This document shows, one piece after another, positions 33,975-45,064 of a DNA stretch of 64,000 nt. The notes beneath the pieces are model-generated. The model was not told the DNA's origin, did no database searches, and saw only the letters and a program-made list of their open reading frames with translations. The translations under genes were made by a program, and so were the position numbers. Source of the stretch: Azolla caroliniana (lineage: Eukaryota > Polypodiophyta). The stretch lies in assembly GCA_043228905.1 (NCBI GenBank), contig JBHGNT010000022.1:9610001-9674000 (forward strand), given 5' to 3'. Numbering within the stretch: the first letter of the stretch is position 1; every line of letters begins with the position of its first letter.

Positions 33975-34683
33975 AGAAGGTGAGCCTCGCGCCTTCTAGT
34001 CTCTGCAGCACCTTCTCGCAGTCATCTATGTGAGTCGCCACAAAATTCCAACATCTGTCCGGTCCGATTGTCTCGTCCTTTTCCTCCATAGGGCATCCCC
34101 TGATCGGGATGTCGTCTAAGAATGGCATGGTGATGTCCGGGATACAATCCTTGAGCACTTTGTTCATCGTGTTCACGATGTGAGCCACCGAATTCGTTCC
34201 TCCTTGTGGTAGGGTACACATCCGCACTAGGCCGAGAGGAGTCCGCATCGTCGTAATTTCTCTACTCTCCATGGCTAGTTGGAACTGATCGTACCCCGAG
34301 TACAGATCACCGACAGAGTAAATCGACCTTCTGGCAAAGGCCTCCGCGAACTCATCTATGGTCGGTCCGATTCCTACATTACGGATGGTCACCTTGTTGA
34401 CCGGTTGCAGGTCCTGAATGAAGCGCAGCGTGCCATTCTTCTTTGGCACCGTAAACCACCAATTCGAATACGGGGCACTCAACGGTTCGAGGATGCCCAT
34501 CTCCACCTTTTGCTTCTGAAGCTCCATCGACTTCGGAATGTGAGCTCTCAGCACCGGAATTGGTTTGAGATTCCATGGTACATGCGGTACCGTGAAGATC
34601 ACCATCAGTTCGACGATCGTCGGGTCCACGCACCCGATCTCCCCCGGCGAGAACGCGAAGGCTTTCCCATGCATTCTGAGCAT
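33850..34683 (-). pseudogene. Gypsy G3 reverse transcriptase core
   Basis: An RT of Ty3/gypsy type: NWWFTVPKKNGTLRFIQDLQ, the YSVGDLYSGYDQFQL catalytic Asp motif, LPQGGTNSVAH, and PFLDDIPIRG as the two-Asp active-site motif. The FLDD form, in place of the commoner YVDD or YIDD, is notable. The last part of this frame past about 33,974 is out of register. Confidence 0.8.
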
Positions 34684-36119
34684 TATCCGAAACCTGTTCT
34701 CCTCCGCCGGTAATAGAAAGCCACCCCCACCTACCTTGAGCTCCCGTAGTGTTATGTCAGTGAACCGGTGCCCTATGCCGGCCAGATTCCACTGAGCCGC
34801 TCCTCCGTTGATCTCTTCGTCGGGGGAGAGGACTCTGCATCCACTGAGCCACTCCTCCGCTCGCTTCCTTTCCCGGCCGTTGACGCCGGCTATAGTACAA
34901 CCTCCGTTTTCGGAGAACCAAAACTTCCTACCTACTGTACATGTGTGGGGTTCTTCCGGTACGTTCGGACTACCGCGACCCCACGCCTTGATAGCCCTCT
35001 CTAAAAATCCCCTCGGCTGTCACCGCCGAGGGTCTCGCGATTCCTCTCATGGTTCGGACGTACGGTCATGAATTGGACGGAATGCCGACCGTCCTGGCTC
35101 TTGACGTGCGCGTACGCTGAACCGTTGTCCAACACCTTCGTCTCCATGCGTGTTGTCGTAATGTATGGTTCGCCGAGAATCACCGGGTGCGAGGATGTTT
35201 CCTGCATGAAGAAATGTTGATCTATCTCGACGTCACCGACCTTTACGTGTATATTCGGGCACGCACCATGCAGCTCCTCCATAGCACGCGTCGCCACACG
35301 TATCTTCCACCCATGCTTGGTGTTGATAGGCCATTTACCCCTCTTGTAGAAATCCATGGACATCAGGTTGATTTCGGATCCATGGTCTACCAAGGCCACC
35401 ACCGGTTCTTGGACATCTCCAATCTTAACAGGGGTCTCCGTGGTCGCTCTGGCCCAGTGCGGCCTCGAATAGTGGCTCTCTGCCAACTTGTCTTCTAGCG
35501 CCATGTCCTCTATGTGCATCGTTCGCACTTCCACCGGCTTCTCCGGCTCTGGCTCTGTCGACAACCTCTTCCTCTTTACCAAGTCTACGATGGAGTCGTG
35601 GAACTCCTTCTTGGCGATCCCGAGCACTTCCCTCAGCGACAACTCCACTTTGTTGTCGAGGATACGTTCCTCCAGGACCTTTCACAGGTCCATGGTCCTT
35701 TCGATTTCCGTGCTCAACCGGTACCCGACCTTCTTGGCTTTATCCGGTGCGTCGGTCGCACCGGCCTCATTCTGCCTTTGACCAAATCGGGTCTCGTACC
35801 GTTGCAAGGGCCCGGCCCCTTCGGTTTTACCTACTCGCTTGTCTTCCACCAGAGCCTCGTAGTTCTGGCATGCAGCTTCAACGAAGCCCATCTTCTCTTC
35901 GACCGGGTCACTCCACCCGGTTACCTCCCAGACTCGTTTTTTGCGCGGTCCGCTTCTTCTTTCCTTAGTTGTGCACCAGCGAGGCCTTCCAGCATCAGCG
36001 GCTAGAATCCGGCTTCATTCGTCTTCTGGGCCTCACCACCTCCGACCTGGATCCCAGCCGACGCGGAGTAGTGGACGGTCTCCGCGTGGCGAGCCGCCGC
36101 TTCTTCCATCAGTCGTTTC
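34684..36119 (-). pseudogene. Gypsy G3 gag end and protease
   Basis: 35,648-35,001 is an open frame with a retropepsin-like segment VVALVDHGSEINLM near 35,390-35,350, followed by HPVILGEPYI, as in gypsy proteases. The active-site triplet reads Asp-His-Gly where Asp-Ser-Gly or Asp-Thr-Gly is usual. Upstream, 36,119-35,682 carries the end of gag in two frames. Copia D begins at 36,120. Confidence 0.65.
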
Positions 36120-36729
36120 TGTTGGGAATCAACGCTTCGATTCACCTTCTTCACTCGGCCACAACCGAGTAATCGCGGATCAATGCAGCAGAAAATAGAA
36201 ACCAAAGAGAGAAACACACGAGTACACAGGGATTAACGTGGAAAACCCTAGATGGGAAAAAACCACGGGAGTACAAGACTCCAAACAACACTATACAAAG
36301 AGAAGTATACAATGACGAGCTCCAAGGCGACGACCTTGAGCTCGCTGTCCTCGCCACAGGCGGCGGAAATACACAGAGGCGTCGTCCTCTTCCTCTCTCG
36401 CGCTCTATCTCTCTCTCTCTCACGGCTGCTCCCTCTTCACTCCTCTTGAGTGGAAAAACAGAAAAATGATCAGCAACATTAAAACTGTTTGCCCTAAGTC
36501 ATATTTATACACATATATGACTTTGGGGCTATTTACAACTATAGCCTCAGGGACCCATAGCAGACATATTCACGGATATGTCCCTGCATTCGGATCGCTC
36601 TCCGGGTACATTCGTCATCCGGCTCCGAAGTCGGGGTCTTCCTCATCCGGTTCCGAAACCGAAACCGGGCTTGTCGGCATTCATCTCCGATATCCGACCA
36701 TCCCATCCGAAGGGACCGTAATTCCAACA
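36120..36729 (-). repeat. Copia D 3' LTR
   Basis: A 610-bp LTR identical to 40,844-41,453 apart from about one base. Confidence 0.95.
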
Positions 36730-36739
36730 AACTCCCCCT

Positions 36740-39700
36740 TCACTTTGGCATGGGATGTCTTTCCAATCCGATCCTCTTCCGGCATGCTTCCAGCTTGTCG
36801 GGTGTGAGCACCTTGGTCAGCATATCCGACCCGTTCTCGTCCGTGTGGATCTTTGTCAGCACGAACTCCTTGTCTTCTATCCTTTCCCGGATCCAGTGAT
36901 ATCTTCGCTGGATGTGCTTCGTCCGGGAGTGATAGGCCGCGTTCTTCGCAAGGTGGATTGCACTCTGACTGTCGCAGTAGAGTCGGTACTCCTCCTGCCG
37001 AATACCGAGCTCTCTAATGAAGTCCTTCATCCATATTATTTCCTTGCCGGCTTCAACAGCTGCCATGTACTCCGCCTCCGTGGTTGACAACGCAACCGTC
37101 TTCTGCAGCCTCGACTGCCACGAAACAGCTCCCCCTGCATACGTCATCACATACCCTAATGTGGACCGGCTGGTATCTGCATCAGCCGACATATCCGAAT
37201 CGGTGAAACCGTCGAGTTCGGGTTTACCGGAGCCGAATCGGAGGCACACATTCGCTGTGCCCTTCCGGTATCGGAGTATCCACTTGACCGCGTTCCAATG
37301 CTCTTTGCCGGGATTGCTCATGTACCGGCTCACCACTCCGACTGCATATCCGATGTCCGGTCTCGTACACACCATGGCGTACATCAAGCTCCCGACGGCT
37401 GAGGCGTACGGCACTTTCATCATATCCTCCTTTTCAGCCTTTGTCTTGGGACTTTGCTTGCTGGACAGCTTGCAGTTTGTCGGGAGGGACGATCCGACCG
37501 GTCTCGCTTCCGACATGTTGAACCGGTGAAGCACCTTCGTCGCGTACTTTTCTTGTGACAGCCACAACTGCTTCTTCTTCCGGTCCCGTATGATGTGCAT
37601 CCCTAGTATTTGCCTCGCCGGACCCAGGTCCTTCATTGAGAAGGTTCGGTGAAGAGCCTTCTTCAGCATCCGTATCTTGACCTGGTCCCGTCCGACGATC
37701 AACATGTCGTCCACATACAGGAGGAGTATTAGAGAGTCTCCTCCTTCGAACTTCTTCACAAACACGCAGTGGTCGGACTGCGTTTTGAGGTACCCTTCGT
37801 CGGTCATGAAGGAGTCGAACTTCCGGTACCATTGCCGGGGAGCCTGCTTCAGTCCGTAAAGGCTCTTCTTCAACCGGCATACCAGGTGCTCCTTCCCTTT
37901 CTTCTCAAATCCTTCCAGTTGCTGCATGTAGATCTCTTCTTCGAGGTCACCGTGAAGGAATGTCGTCTTCACGTCCATCTGTTCTACCTCGAGGTCCATG
38001 CTTGCCGCTATGCTCAGCACCGTTCGGATGGAGGTCATCTTCACTACCGGGGCAAATATCTCGTCGAAGTCGACGCCCTTCTTTTGCTGAAACCCCTTCA
38101 CCACGATCCTGGCTTTGTATCTCGGGGGGTTTCCGGCATCTCCCGGTTTCAGCTTGAACACCCACTTGTTTCGAAGTGCCCGCTTTCCTTTCGGCAACTC
38201 CACAAGTTCATATGTGTGGTTCTCATGCAGGGAATCCATCTCGTCCTGCATGGCACTCAACCACCTGCGGCTCTGGGTGTCATGCTTTGCTTCTTCAAAG
38301 CTCTCCGGCTCCCCCTCGTCGGTTAGCAGCACGTGCTCTGGTTCCGGAAATCTCCGGGGGGCCCTTCTCTCTCTTAGAGGATATCTCCGTTCCGGAGCTT
38401 CGGTAACCGGTTCTTCCGATTCTTCTTCATCCGAATCCATTTCGGGATCGGGGCCGGTTCCGGTATCGTTTTCATCTTCTTCGGCCGGTTCTGTTTCTTC
38501 ACCGTCTTCGGCCGGATCCTCGAGTGCTAACCGGTCCCTTGCCGGTCGGGACTGCTCCTCGTAGAGTTGATCCTCACCGGTCGACTTGGAGCTCTTCACC
38601 TTCTTCTCCGACTCCCAGTCGGCGAGTGTCTTGTCCTCCATGAAGATGATGTCTCGACTCCTGAATATCTTCTTGTCGACCGGGTCCCATACTCGGTAGC
38701 CGAACTCGTCATCGCCGTAACCGAGGAATATGCATGGCCGGGTCTTTGGATCTAGCTTTCCTCTCCGGTCCTTTGCCACATGCACGTATGCGAGACACCC
38801 GAACACCTTCAGATGCCGGTAGGACACTTCCTTACCGGTCCACACTTTCTGCGGCGTGTCTCCGTCCAAAGGTACTGAGGGTGATCTGTTTATCACGTAT
38901 GTCGCCGTCGACATTGCCTCAGCCCAAAACCCCTTGGGTAATTTCGCATGCGCCAGCATACTCCGGACCCTCTCCATTATGGTCCGGTTCATCCTCTCGG
39001 CCAGCCCGTTCAGTTCCGGCGTCTTCGGCACAGTAAACTCGAGTCGGATTCCCTTCGAGCGACAGTATTCCTGGAACTGCCCCCGGTATTCCCCTCCGTT
39101 ATCCGCTCGTATCGCTTTCAGCTTCTTGCCGGATTCCCTTTCCACTCTCGCGTGGAGTTCTTTGAAGACGCACAACACTTGGTCCTTTGTCTTCAACGGT
39201 GCCGTCCACAGCTTCCGGCTGTGATCATCAATGAATGTTACGAAGTACTGGGCTCCGCCATGTGACTTCGTTTCTACCTGACACACAACAGTGTGCACCA
39301 ACTCCAATGGTGCGCTACGTCTCGTCGGTGGCCTTGAGTGGAAGGAGGTTCGGTTCTGCTTACCGGCCAGGCAATCGGTGCACTTCTCCAGGTGCACTTG
39401 CTTCACTGGAACAAGGTTGTCTTCTGCAAGCCTCTTCATCCCCTTCTCACTCATGTGGCACAGTCTTTTGTGCCACAGCTCACCGGCAGTGTCGGTTGCC
39501 ACATTCAGCTCTTCCGGACATAACCGGGCATTCATCAGGTACAGTGTGTTGTCTTTCCGGGCCCGAGCCACTATCAGGCTCCCCTTGCTGAACTTCATTA
39601 CGCCGTTCCGGATGCTACCTGTGTAGCCTTCATCGTCTAGCCTCCCGGCCGAAATCAGGTTCAATCGAACCTCCGGAACGTGTCGGACATCCTTCAGCAG

Positions 39701-40813
39701 CATTTTGCATCCGGTCGGGGTTGTCAACCACACGTCTCCGATGCCGGCAATCCGGCACGTACCTTCATTTCCCATCTGAACACAGCCATGCTCACCGGCT
39801 GTGTAGGATGAGAAGTATCTTCTCTCCGGGGTCAGGTGGAACGATGCTCCGGAATCGACCACCCAGGTCGTCTCATTGCCGGCAATGTTTAGTTCACCTT
39901 CTTCGGTGATGAGCATGATTTCTTCCTCACTTGCCGCGAGTGCCGTCGTTCCTTTCCGGTCCTGCCCTCGCCGATCCGAACTGCTCCGGTCCGTGGCTCC
40001 CCGGTATGCACCGTTTCTCTCCGGTGACTTCTTCGAATCGGTGTCGTCGGCTCCGTTGTCTTTTCGGTAATGCCGACAATTCTTTCGAAAGTGCCCCGGC
40101 TTCCCACAGTGGAAGCATGTGGGCCTTCCTCTTGACTGCGACCGGGTCCCCGACTTCTCCCGTCTTTGCGGACTCCGGTTCCATTGTCTTCCCCGATCCG
40201 ATTCGGTAAGCAGCGCCTTCGAGTCGGAGGCCGGTTCTTTATCTCTCCGACGCGCTTCTTCGTTCAAAATACTTGTCTTTACCGTTTGTAAGGACAAGTT
40301 ATCTTCGGTGCACGAGGTGCTGAGAGTCACCACCAAGTTCTCCCAGCTTTCCGGCAATGTACACATCAGGATGATGCCTTGCATTGCATCCTCCAACGGG
40401 AACTTGATCGCCGCAAGCTGATTCACGAATCCCATGAACGTGCTTACGTGTTCCACCATACTCTCGCCGTCCCGGTACTTGAGATTCACTATCTTCCTCA
40501 TCAGGGAGGTCCGGTTCAACGCATTCTTCCTCTCGTAGAGGCCCGACAGCTTCTTCCACATCTCATATGCGTTGGTGTCGTTTGCCACATGTTGTAGGAC
40601 GCTCACGTCGACGTATTGCCGAATGGTTGCAACGGCTTTCCGGTTCAGAAGCCTCCATTCCGACTCAAGTACCCCTTTCGATATTTCCGACCTGTCAATC
40701 GGTTCGTACAGGTCCCGAACAATCAGAAGATCCTCCATCTTGATCTTCCAGTCGGCGTAATTCTGCGCATTCAGCACCATCATCCCCGGCTGCCCGCTGC
40801 CGCCGCCTTCCAT
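36740..40813 (-). CDS. Copia D gag-pol polyprotein, 1357 aa, integrase Asp replaced by Val
   Basis: One open frame with copia domains in order. The UBN2-type gag covers about residues 10-190. The CCHC knuckle is C233/C236/H241/C246. The protease motif DSGAS is at 320-324. The gag-pre-integrase finger is H448, H453, C478 and C481. The integrase, RT (YVDDMLIVG) and RNase H (TEAEYMAAVEAGKE, then RRYHWIRERI) follow. The first catalytic Asp of the integrase is Val509 (codon GTT at 39,287-39,289) in HTVVCQVE, where C and most copias have a D-V-C-G-P pattern. The second Asp (ADNGGE) and the Glu (GLAERMNR) are intact. This copy should be unable to integrate with its own enzyme. The first ATG is at 40,813; the frame extends three codons upstream without another ATG. 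Confidence 0.93.
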   Translation of the reverse strand: MEGGGSGQPGMMVLNAQNYADWKIKMEDLLIVRDLYEPIDRSEISKGVLESEWRLLNRKAVATIRQYVDVSVLQHVANDTNAYEMWKKLSGLYERKNALNRTSLMRKIVNLKYRDGESMVEHVSTFMGFVNQLAAIKFPLEDAMQGIILMCTLPESWENLVVTLSTSCTEDNLSLQTVKTSILNEEARRRDKEPASDSKALLTESDRGRQWNRSPQRREKSGTRSQSRGRPTCFHCGKPGHFRKNCRHYRKDNGADDTDSKKSPERNGAYRGATDRSSSDRRGQDRKGTTALAASEEEIMLITEEGELNIAGNETTWVVDSGASFHLTPERRYFSSYTAGEHGCVQMGNEGTCRIAGIGDVWLTTPTGCKMLLKDVRHVPEVRLNLISAGRLDDEGYTGSIRNGVMKFSKGSLIVARARKDNTLYLMNARLCPEELNVATDTAGELWHKRLCHMSEKGMKRLAEDNLVPVKQVHLEKCTDCLAGKQNRTSFHSRPPTRRSAPLELVHTVVCQVETKSHGGAQYFVTFIDDHSRKLWTAPLKTKDQVLCVFKELHARVERESGKKLKAIRADNGGEYRGQFQEYCRSKGIRLEFTVPKTPELNGLAERMNRTIMERVRSMLAHAKLPKGFWAEAMSTATYVINRSPSVPLDGDTPQKVWTGKEVSYRHLKVFGCLAYVHVAKDRRGKLDPKTRPCIFLGYGDDEFGYRVWDPVDKKIFRSRDIIFMEDKTLADWESEKKVKSSKSTGEDQLYEEQSRPARDRLALEDPAEDGEETEPAEEDENDTGTGPDPEMDSDEEESEEPVTEAPERRYPLRERRAPRRFPEPEHVLLTDEGEPESFEEAKHDTQSRRWLSAMQDEMDSLHENHTYELVELPKGKRALRNKWVFKLKPGDAGNPPRYKARIVVKGFQQKKGVDFDEIFAPVVKMTSIRTVLSIAASMDLEVEQMDVKTTFLHGDLEEEIYMQQLEGFEKKGKEHLVCRLKKSLYGLKQAPRQWYRKFDSFMTDEGYLKTQSDHCVFVKKFEGGDSLILLLYVDDMLIVGRDQVKIRMLKKALHRTFSMKDLGPARQILGMHIIRDRKKKQLWLSQEKYATKVLHRFNMSEARPVGSSLPTNCKLSSKQSPKTKAEKEDMMKVPYASAVGSLMYAMVCTRPDIGYAVGVVSRYMSNPGKEHWNAVKWILRYRKGTANVCLRFGSGKPELDGFTDSDMSADADTSRSTLGYVMTYAGGAVSWQSRLQKTVALSTTEAEYMAAVEAGKEIIWMKDFIRELGIRQEEYRLYCDSQSAIHLAKNAAYHSRTKHIQRRYHWIRERIEDKEFVLTKIHTDENGSDMLTKVLTPDKLEACRKRIGLERHPMPK

Positions 40814-40843
40814 TTTCTGCAACAGCTCGCTCTGATACCAGAT

Positions 40844-41453
40844 TGTTGGGAATCAACGCTTCGATTCACCTTCTTCACTCGGCCACAACCGAGTAATCGC
40901 GGATCAATGCAGCAGAAAATAGAAACCAAAGAGAGAAACACACGAGTACACAGGGATTAACGTGGAAAACCCTAGATGGGAAAAAACCACGGGAGTACAA
41001 GACTCCAAACAACACTATACAAAGAGAAGTATACAATGACGAGCTCCAAGGCGACGACCTTGAGCTCGCTGTCCTCGCCACAGGCGGCGGAAATACACAG
41101 AGGCGTCGTCCTCTTCCTCTCTCGCGCTCTATCTCTCTCTCTCTCACGGCTGCTCCCTCTTCACTCCTCTTGAGTGGAAAAACAGAAAAATGATCAGCAA
41201 CATTAAAACTGTTTGCCCTAAGTCATATTTATACACATATATGACTTTGGGGCTATTTACAACTATAGCCTCAGGGGCCCATAGCAGACATATTCACGGA
41301 TATGTCCCTGCATTCGGATCGCTCTCCGGGTACATTCGTCATCCGGCTCCGAAGTCGGGGTCTTCCTCATCCGGTTCCGAAACCGAAACCGGGCTTGTCG
41401 GCATTCATCTCCGATATCCGACCATCCCATCCGAAGGGACCGTAATTCCAACA
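40844..41453 (-). repeat. Copia D 5' LTR
   Basis: A 610-bp LTR followed on the minus strand by the initiator-Met primer site. Confidence 0.95.
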
Positions 41454-41458
41454 GTTTC

Positions 41459-42508
41459 ATACCCCCTCATCCGACATTCAGGTCCAGGGCCCTTCGGGTC
41501 TCGCTAGCGTGCACCCGACCGTTCTATAGGTACACCACGTTGGCTCTCATTGCCTTGGCGAAGTCCCCGCAGTCCTTCCGGACGTGGCTGACCGCGTCGC
41601 AACACAAACACCGGTTTCCAGCCAGAGGCCTTTGGTCACGGGCATGTTCGCCACCGTCCCTCCGTGCCTATGCAATCTGGAGGTACTTTACCATCCTAGT
41701 CAGCTCCTCTAGAGTTGCTCCTCCGGACGAGCCTTTGACCATGTCGGTCGAAGTCGATCCGGTCTCGAGCCAGTCTCGGGTCTCTTCCCTTCGCACTGGC
41801 GGGGTTGGTTCGAGTTTCCTTGCTGCTACAGAGCCCGCCCCTGTTGATCCTTTATCGACCCACTCTCGCCGTTTATCGAAACGGCCACAGACTCTCTTCA
41901 CCACAACCTAGTCGGTTGTCAGCCCGTCATCAGTCTCCAGCAGGAGACCCACTTGCTCCCGGTCCCTCGCATCCACCGACTTAACAAACAGCAGGACGCG
42001 ACTTGTGTCTAGTATGGTCCGGTCGAGCGCCGAAAGACGCACAAAGCGTTCTTCAAACTCCCAGAGGAGCACTGACGCGTTTCTCCCCTTTTCGGAGGTC
42101 TCTACCCATTCCATGAAGTCCCGTTTCGAGAGTCGAAGCGCGTCTTCAAGCCCGTATTTTTCGAGGAGCCAACCTTCAAACTCTTCCCAGGTTCGGCTCT
42201 CAGCCCGTACCTCGAGCACCTCCTCATGGATGCCCGGCATCGCCACCCGAGGGAATCCGGTCAGTCGCCTTTCTTCCATAATGTCTCTCATTACCATCTC
42301 GGCCCGGTAGGCCTCCAAATAGCTCGTGGCATCCTTCCCACCGAACCGGCCTATCGTGTCGACGACCGCTTCAATAGCCCTATCGAGGGCGCCTGCGCCT
42401 TCGGGCACACACACTATCCGATCCACAGCCGAAGCCATGGCTTCCGCGAGATCCGACCCCCTCATCTTCTATTCCTCTACCGCTTGTTCACGTCAGGTTC
42501 ACCAAATA
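41459..42508 (-). pseudogene. Gypsy G3 leader and gag
   Basis: Gag starts at an ATG at 42,465 and runs to a single in-frame TAG at 41,908, then continues in the same frame to about 41,668. A CCHC knuckle (CLCCDAVSHVRKDC, minus strand) lies at about 41,605-41,560, just before the copia D insertion. The segment between 42,465 and the LTR holds the leader, with TTTGGTGAACCTGACG as a possible primer site that I could not match to a tRNA. Confidence 0.7.
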
Positions 42509-43217
42509 TGTCGCGTTGTTACGCGCGTGCGTGGAGAACGAGGCGGGACCACCGGGGTCTTGGACCGAGAAATAGCTTAGAAGGAGGAGAACAGAAGGCA
42601 CTGTGGGCACTTGCACACGCACAGACACGGGAGCACACAGGAATCACAGTCCAACAACACAGCAACACGAGACGACTAGAAGTCAAAGTATATGAACACG
42701 TATGTATATAAATAAATAAATAAATATATATATATATATATCAAGACGGTTACAACTAACAGGCCAGCAAGGCGAACACCGCCGCCTGTTCACTCACACA
42801 CATAGAAGTGCGGGATGGAGACTCTGCCGGAAGCACATGGGCGTTCCACGGAGCAGAGTCAGCCTCCCGAAAACCGGTGCAAAAATGGCTATGGAGAGTG
42901 GCAGAGGAGAAGGGCTCGGTCCCAGTCCGGCAGCACTTCGTCCTCTCTAATGCGCAATACCCTTTTCATTCCTCTCCCTCTCTTTTATAGCCCAAGGAGG
43001 GAGGCCGTTATCATCCGTTACATCACATTAATTATCTGTCCTTTCGGACAGAGATACACCTCGATTCTCTCCCTATTGAATGCGTGCTACCTAGGATTTC
43101 ACCTCAGCCGACTTGTACCAACTTACTTACCATACAACGAAAAGTGTGCTCGCGTGTAAGGGCCGGTTTACACACGCTAAACTCGGTTTCCGCCTAGGGA
43201 CGGTTTTCTTCACGACA
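42509..43217 (-). repeat. Gypsy G3 5' LTR
   Basis: A 709-bp copy of the 30,350-31,056 LTR, including the (TA)n tract (42,720-42,740) and a minus-strand TATA box near 42,983. Confidence 0.9.
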
Positions 43218-44506
43218 ACGCAACATGGACGAAGGAAGAGGCGAGCCGAATCTGGAAGAAGGCCTACAAGTTCTTCTTGTGAGACGGGAAGATATAGCGA
43301 CCCCCGAAGAGGTGGAACGACACTCCGCTCCTGGTGGTGACAAAGGAGGAGGAACAGTCGGTGCTCGTGTCAAAGTTCCACGAGAGTTCCTGGTCCGGAC
43401 ACCGGGGAACATGGGCCACATTGAGACGCTTAAGGGGAAGTAGTGGTGGCCAGGAATGTATCGTGACGTCCACCACTTCGTGACAACATGCAAGAGTTGT
43501 CAGATACATTCCAGAATTTGGCACTGCGACGAGCTACACCTGACCTACCCACCAACCATTCACTTCAAGACAACAATGCCAATGCGGTATTTGATGCTTA
43601 CGCGAGAGGACATGATGAACCAGGTGGAGGGTCGAGCGTTGACAAACAAGACAATCGTAGCGGTGTGCCGATTCCTGATCGAGGATGTGATTTATCGATA
43701 CGAGTGTGTTAGGAAAATCGTGGCCGGCCGAGGGGAGCTTGATGCACAAAATAAGCCAAGGAGCTTTTCGACTGACTAGGGGTCAAGATTTCCCTCACAA
43801 TGGCATACAATCCGCAAGCGAACAGAAAGGTCGAATGAGAGCACGAGCCAATCATCAAAGCAATAGTGCGGGTATGCGATGGATGAGTCGAAAACTAGTT
43901 GAGACTTCTTCCATATGCATTGTGGGTTGACTGGACCACGCACAACTCGGTGACGGGGTACATGCCGATCAAGCTCATGTTCGACCAGAAATTGATCATG
44001 CCGATGGAGCGAACGATAGCCTCGTGGGTGTTGGTCGAGTGGGCGGAGGAGATGAGCCAGGAAGAATTACTAGCTGCACAGATTCGATTATTGAGCGGAG
44101 GCCAGAGGATGTGGAACGAGCGACGACAAGAATAGAAGAGGCGAGGAAGAAGAACAAGGGCCAGTTTGTCCATATGCACTGACTCCAGCCACGGAAGATC
44201 GAGGAAGGCGACTAGGTGCTAGTCTACGATAGCAGCCTCAACAATCATTATCTGTTGACTTGGAAGTTTGCACGATGATGGTTCGGGCCGTACGTGGTGA
44301 CAAGAGCCAACAACAACACGACATACCATTTAGTTGAGTTCGACGGGACGAGGATCGTGATATCGGTTGCAGGGAAACGGATAAAGGCCTTCAAGAAACG
44401 ACATGAACCAGAACCGGATCTGGGGACCGACGAAGACGAGGGGGACAACGAGAACGAGGGGTTGGATGAAGACCAGATCAACGGCGGATCCGGGGAATGC
44501 GAGTAA
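43218..44506 (+). pseudogene. Gypsy G2 integrase and pol tail (outer copy, part 2)
   Basis: Continues the G2 frame broken at 30,349 (TWTKEEASRIWKKAYKFF). It holds a degenerate integrase with many stops, among them TGA where G3 has an Arg codon and TAG where G3 has Trp. The finger remnant (43,456-43,500), the core and the acidic tail (44,294-44,506, TYHLVEFDGTRIVISVAGKR) can be followed by alignment with G3. G2 is clearly more decayed than G3. Confidence 0.8.
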
Positions 44507-44575
44507 AGACCGCCAGAATCCTCACCGCTTCACTACTTGGCACATGCCAGAGGATGTGCGATTTGGTGGGGTGGA

Positions 44576-45019
44576 TGTCATGGGGACTTCCAACTACTAG
44601 AAGGAAAGGAGTCAGAGAGTGCGGGAATAGGAGTGTGCACGTATGTACACAAAGTTGTCTTTAAGTATAAACATGTGTAAGTAACATAGGACTCGTAAGT
44701 ACTGGGGAGTAGGATTTTGAGGGGTACTTTAATGTTCCATGAAAAGAGGAGAATAAAGCATGTGTGGGGAGGAAATTGAGGAAGAATCGCTGACAAAATC
44801 AGTTATCTTAAACGTGATGTAACGGCCTCCCCTTTGTGCTATAAAAGGGGAGGTTTTGAACTATTGTGGGGATCCACCGTTTTGGGAGAACGAAGTGCTG
44901 TCGGTTTGAGATCTGAGCTCTATCGTTTCCTTTGTTTCTGTTCTGTTCTAAATTCGGGAAAAAGGTGGAGTCCTCTACTCACATAGGAAGCCCGTGTGCT
45001 CCCGATCAAAGGTTCGTCA

Positions 45020-45064
<45 letters not shown>

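Larger units (their letters stand above)
36120..41453 (-). mobile_element. Copia element D, young, integrase active-site mutant
   Basis: A complete 5.3-kb copia element. LTRs are 36,120-36,729 and 40,844-41,453 (610 bp each), with ends TGTTGGG...TCCAACA. Perfect 5-bp target duplications GTTTC lie at 36,115-36,119 and 41,454-41,458. A TGGTATCAGAGC primer site (minus strand) lies 2 bp inside the right LTR, and a GAAGGGGGAG polypurine tract next to the left LTR. The LTRs look identical except for one base (36,553 A versus 41,277 G), so insertion is recent. It lies in the gag of gypsy G3. Confidence 0.95.
30350..43217 (-). mobile_element. Gypsy element G3 (12.9 kb with nested insertions), inserted in a relative (G2)
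   Basis: LTRs are 30,350-31,056 (707 bp) and 42,509-43,217 (709 bp), with TGTCG...CGACA ends. A 4-bp duplication ACGC flanks it (30,346-30,349 and 43,218-43,221). Removing G3 and one ACGC restores the G2 reading frame across the junction (ASDATWTKEE), strong proof of the borders. Minus-strand order is LTR, gag, [copia D], gag end and protease, RT, RNase H, integrase, [solo LTR3], integrase end, LTR. A GTGGGGGCGGA polypurine tract abuts the left LTR. A few frameshifts and stops make it non-coding as a whole. Confidence 0.9.

Noticed and set aside
30350-43217. Endogenous virus rather than retrotransposon
   Set aside because: LTRs, primer site, polypurine tract and Ty3/gypsy order (RT-RNase H-integrase) are present. 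No envelope or movement-protein frame is seen.
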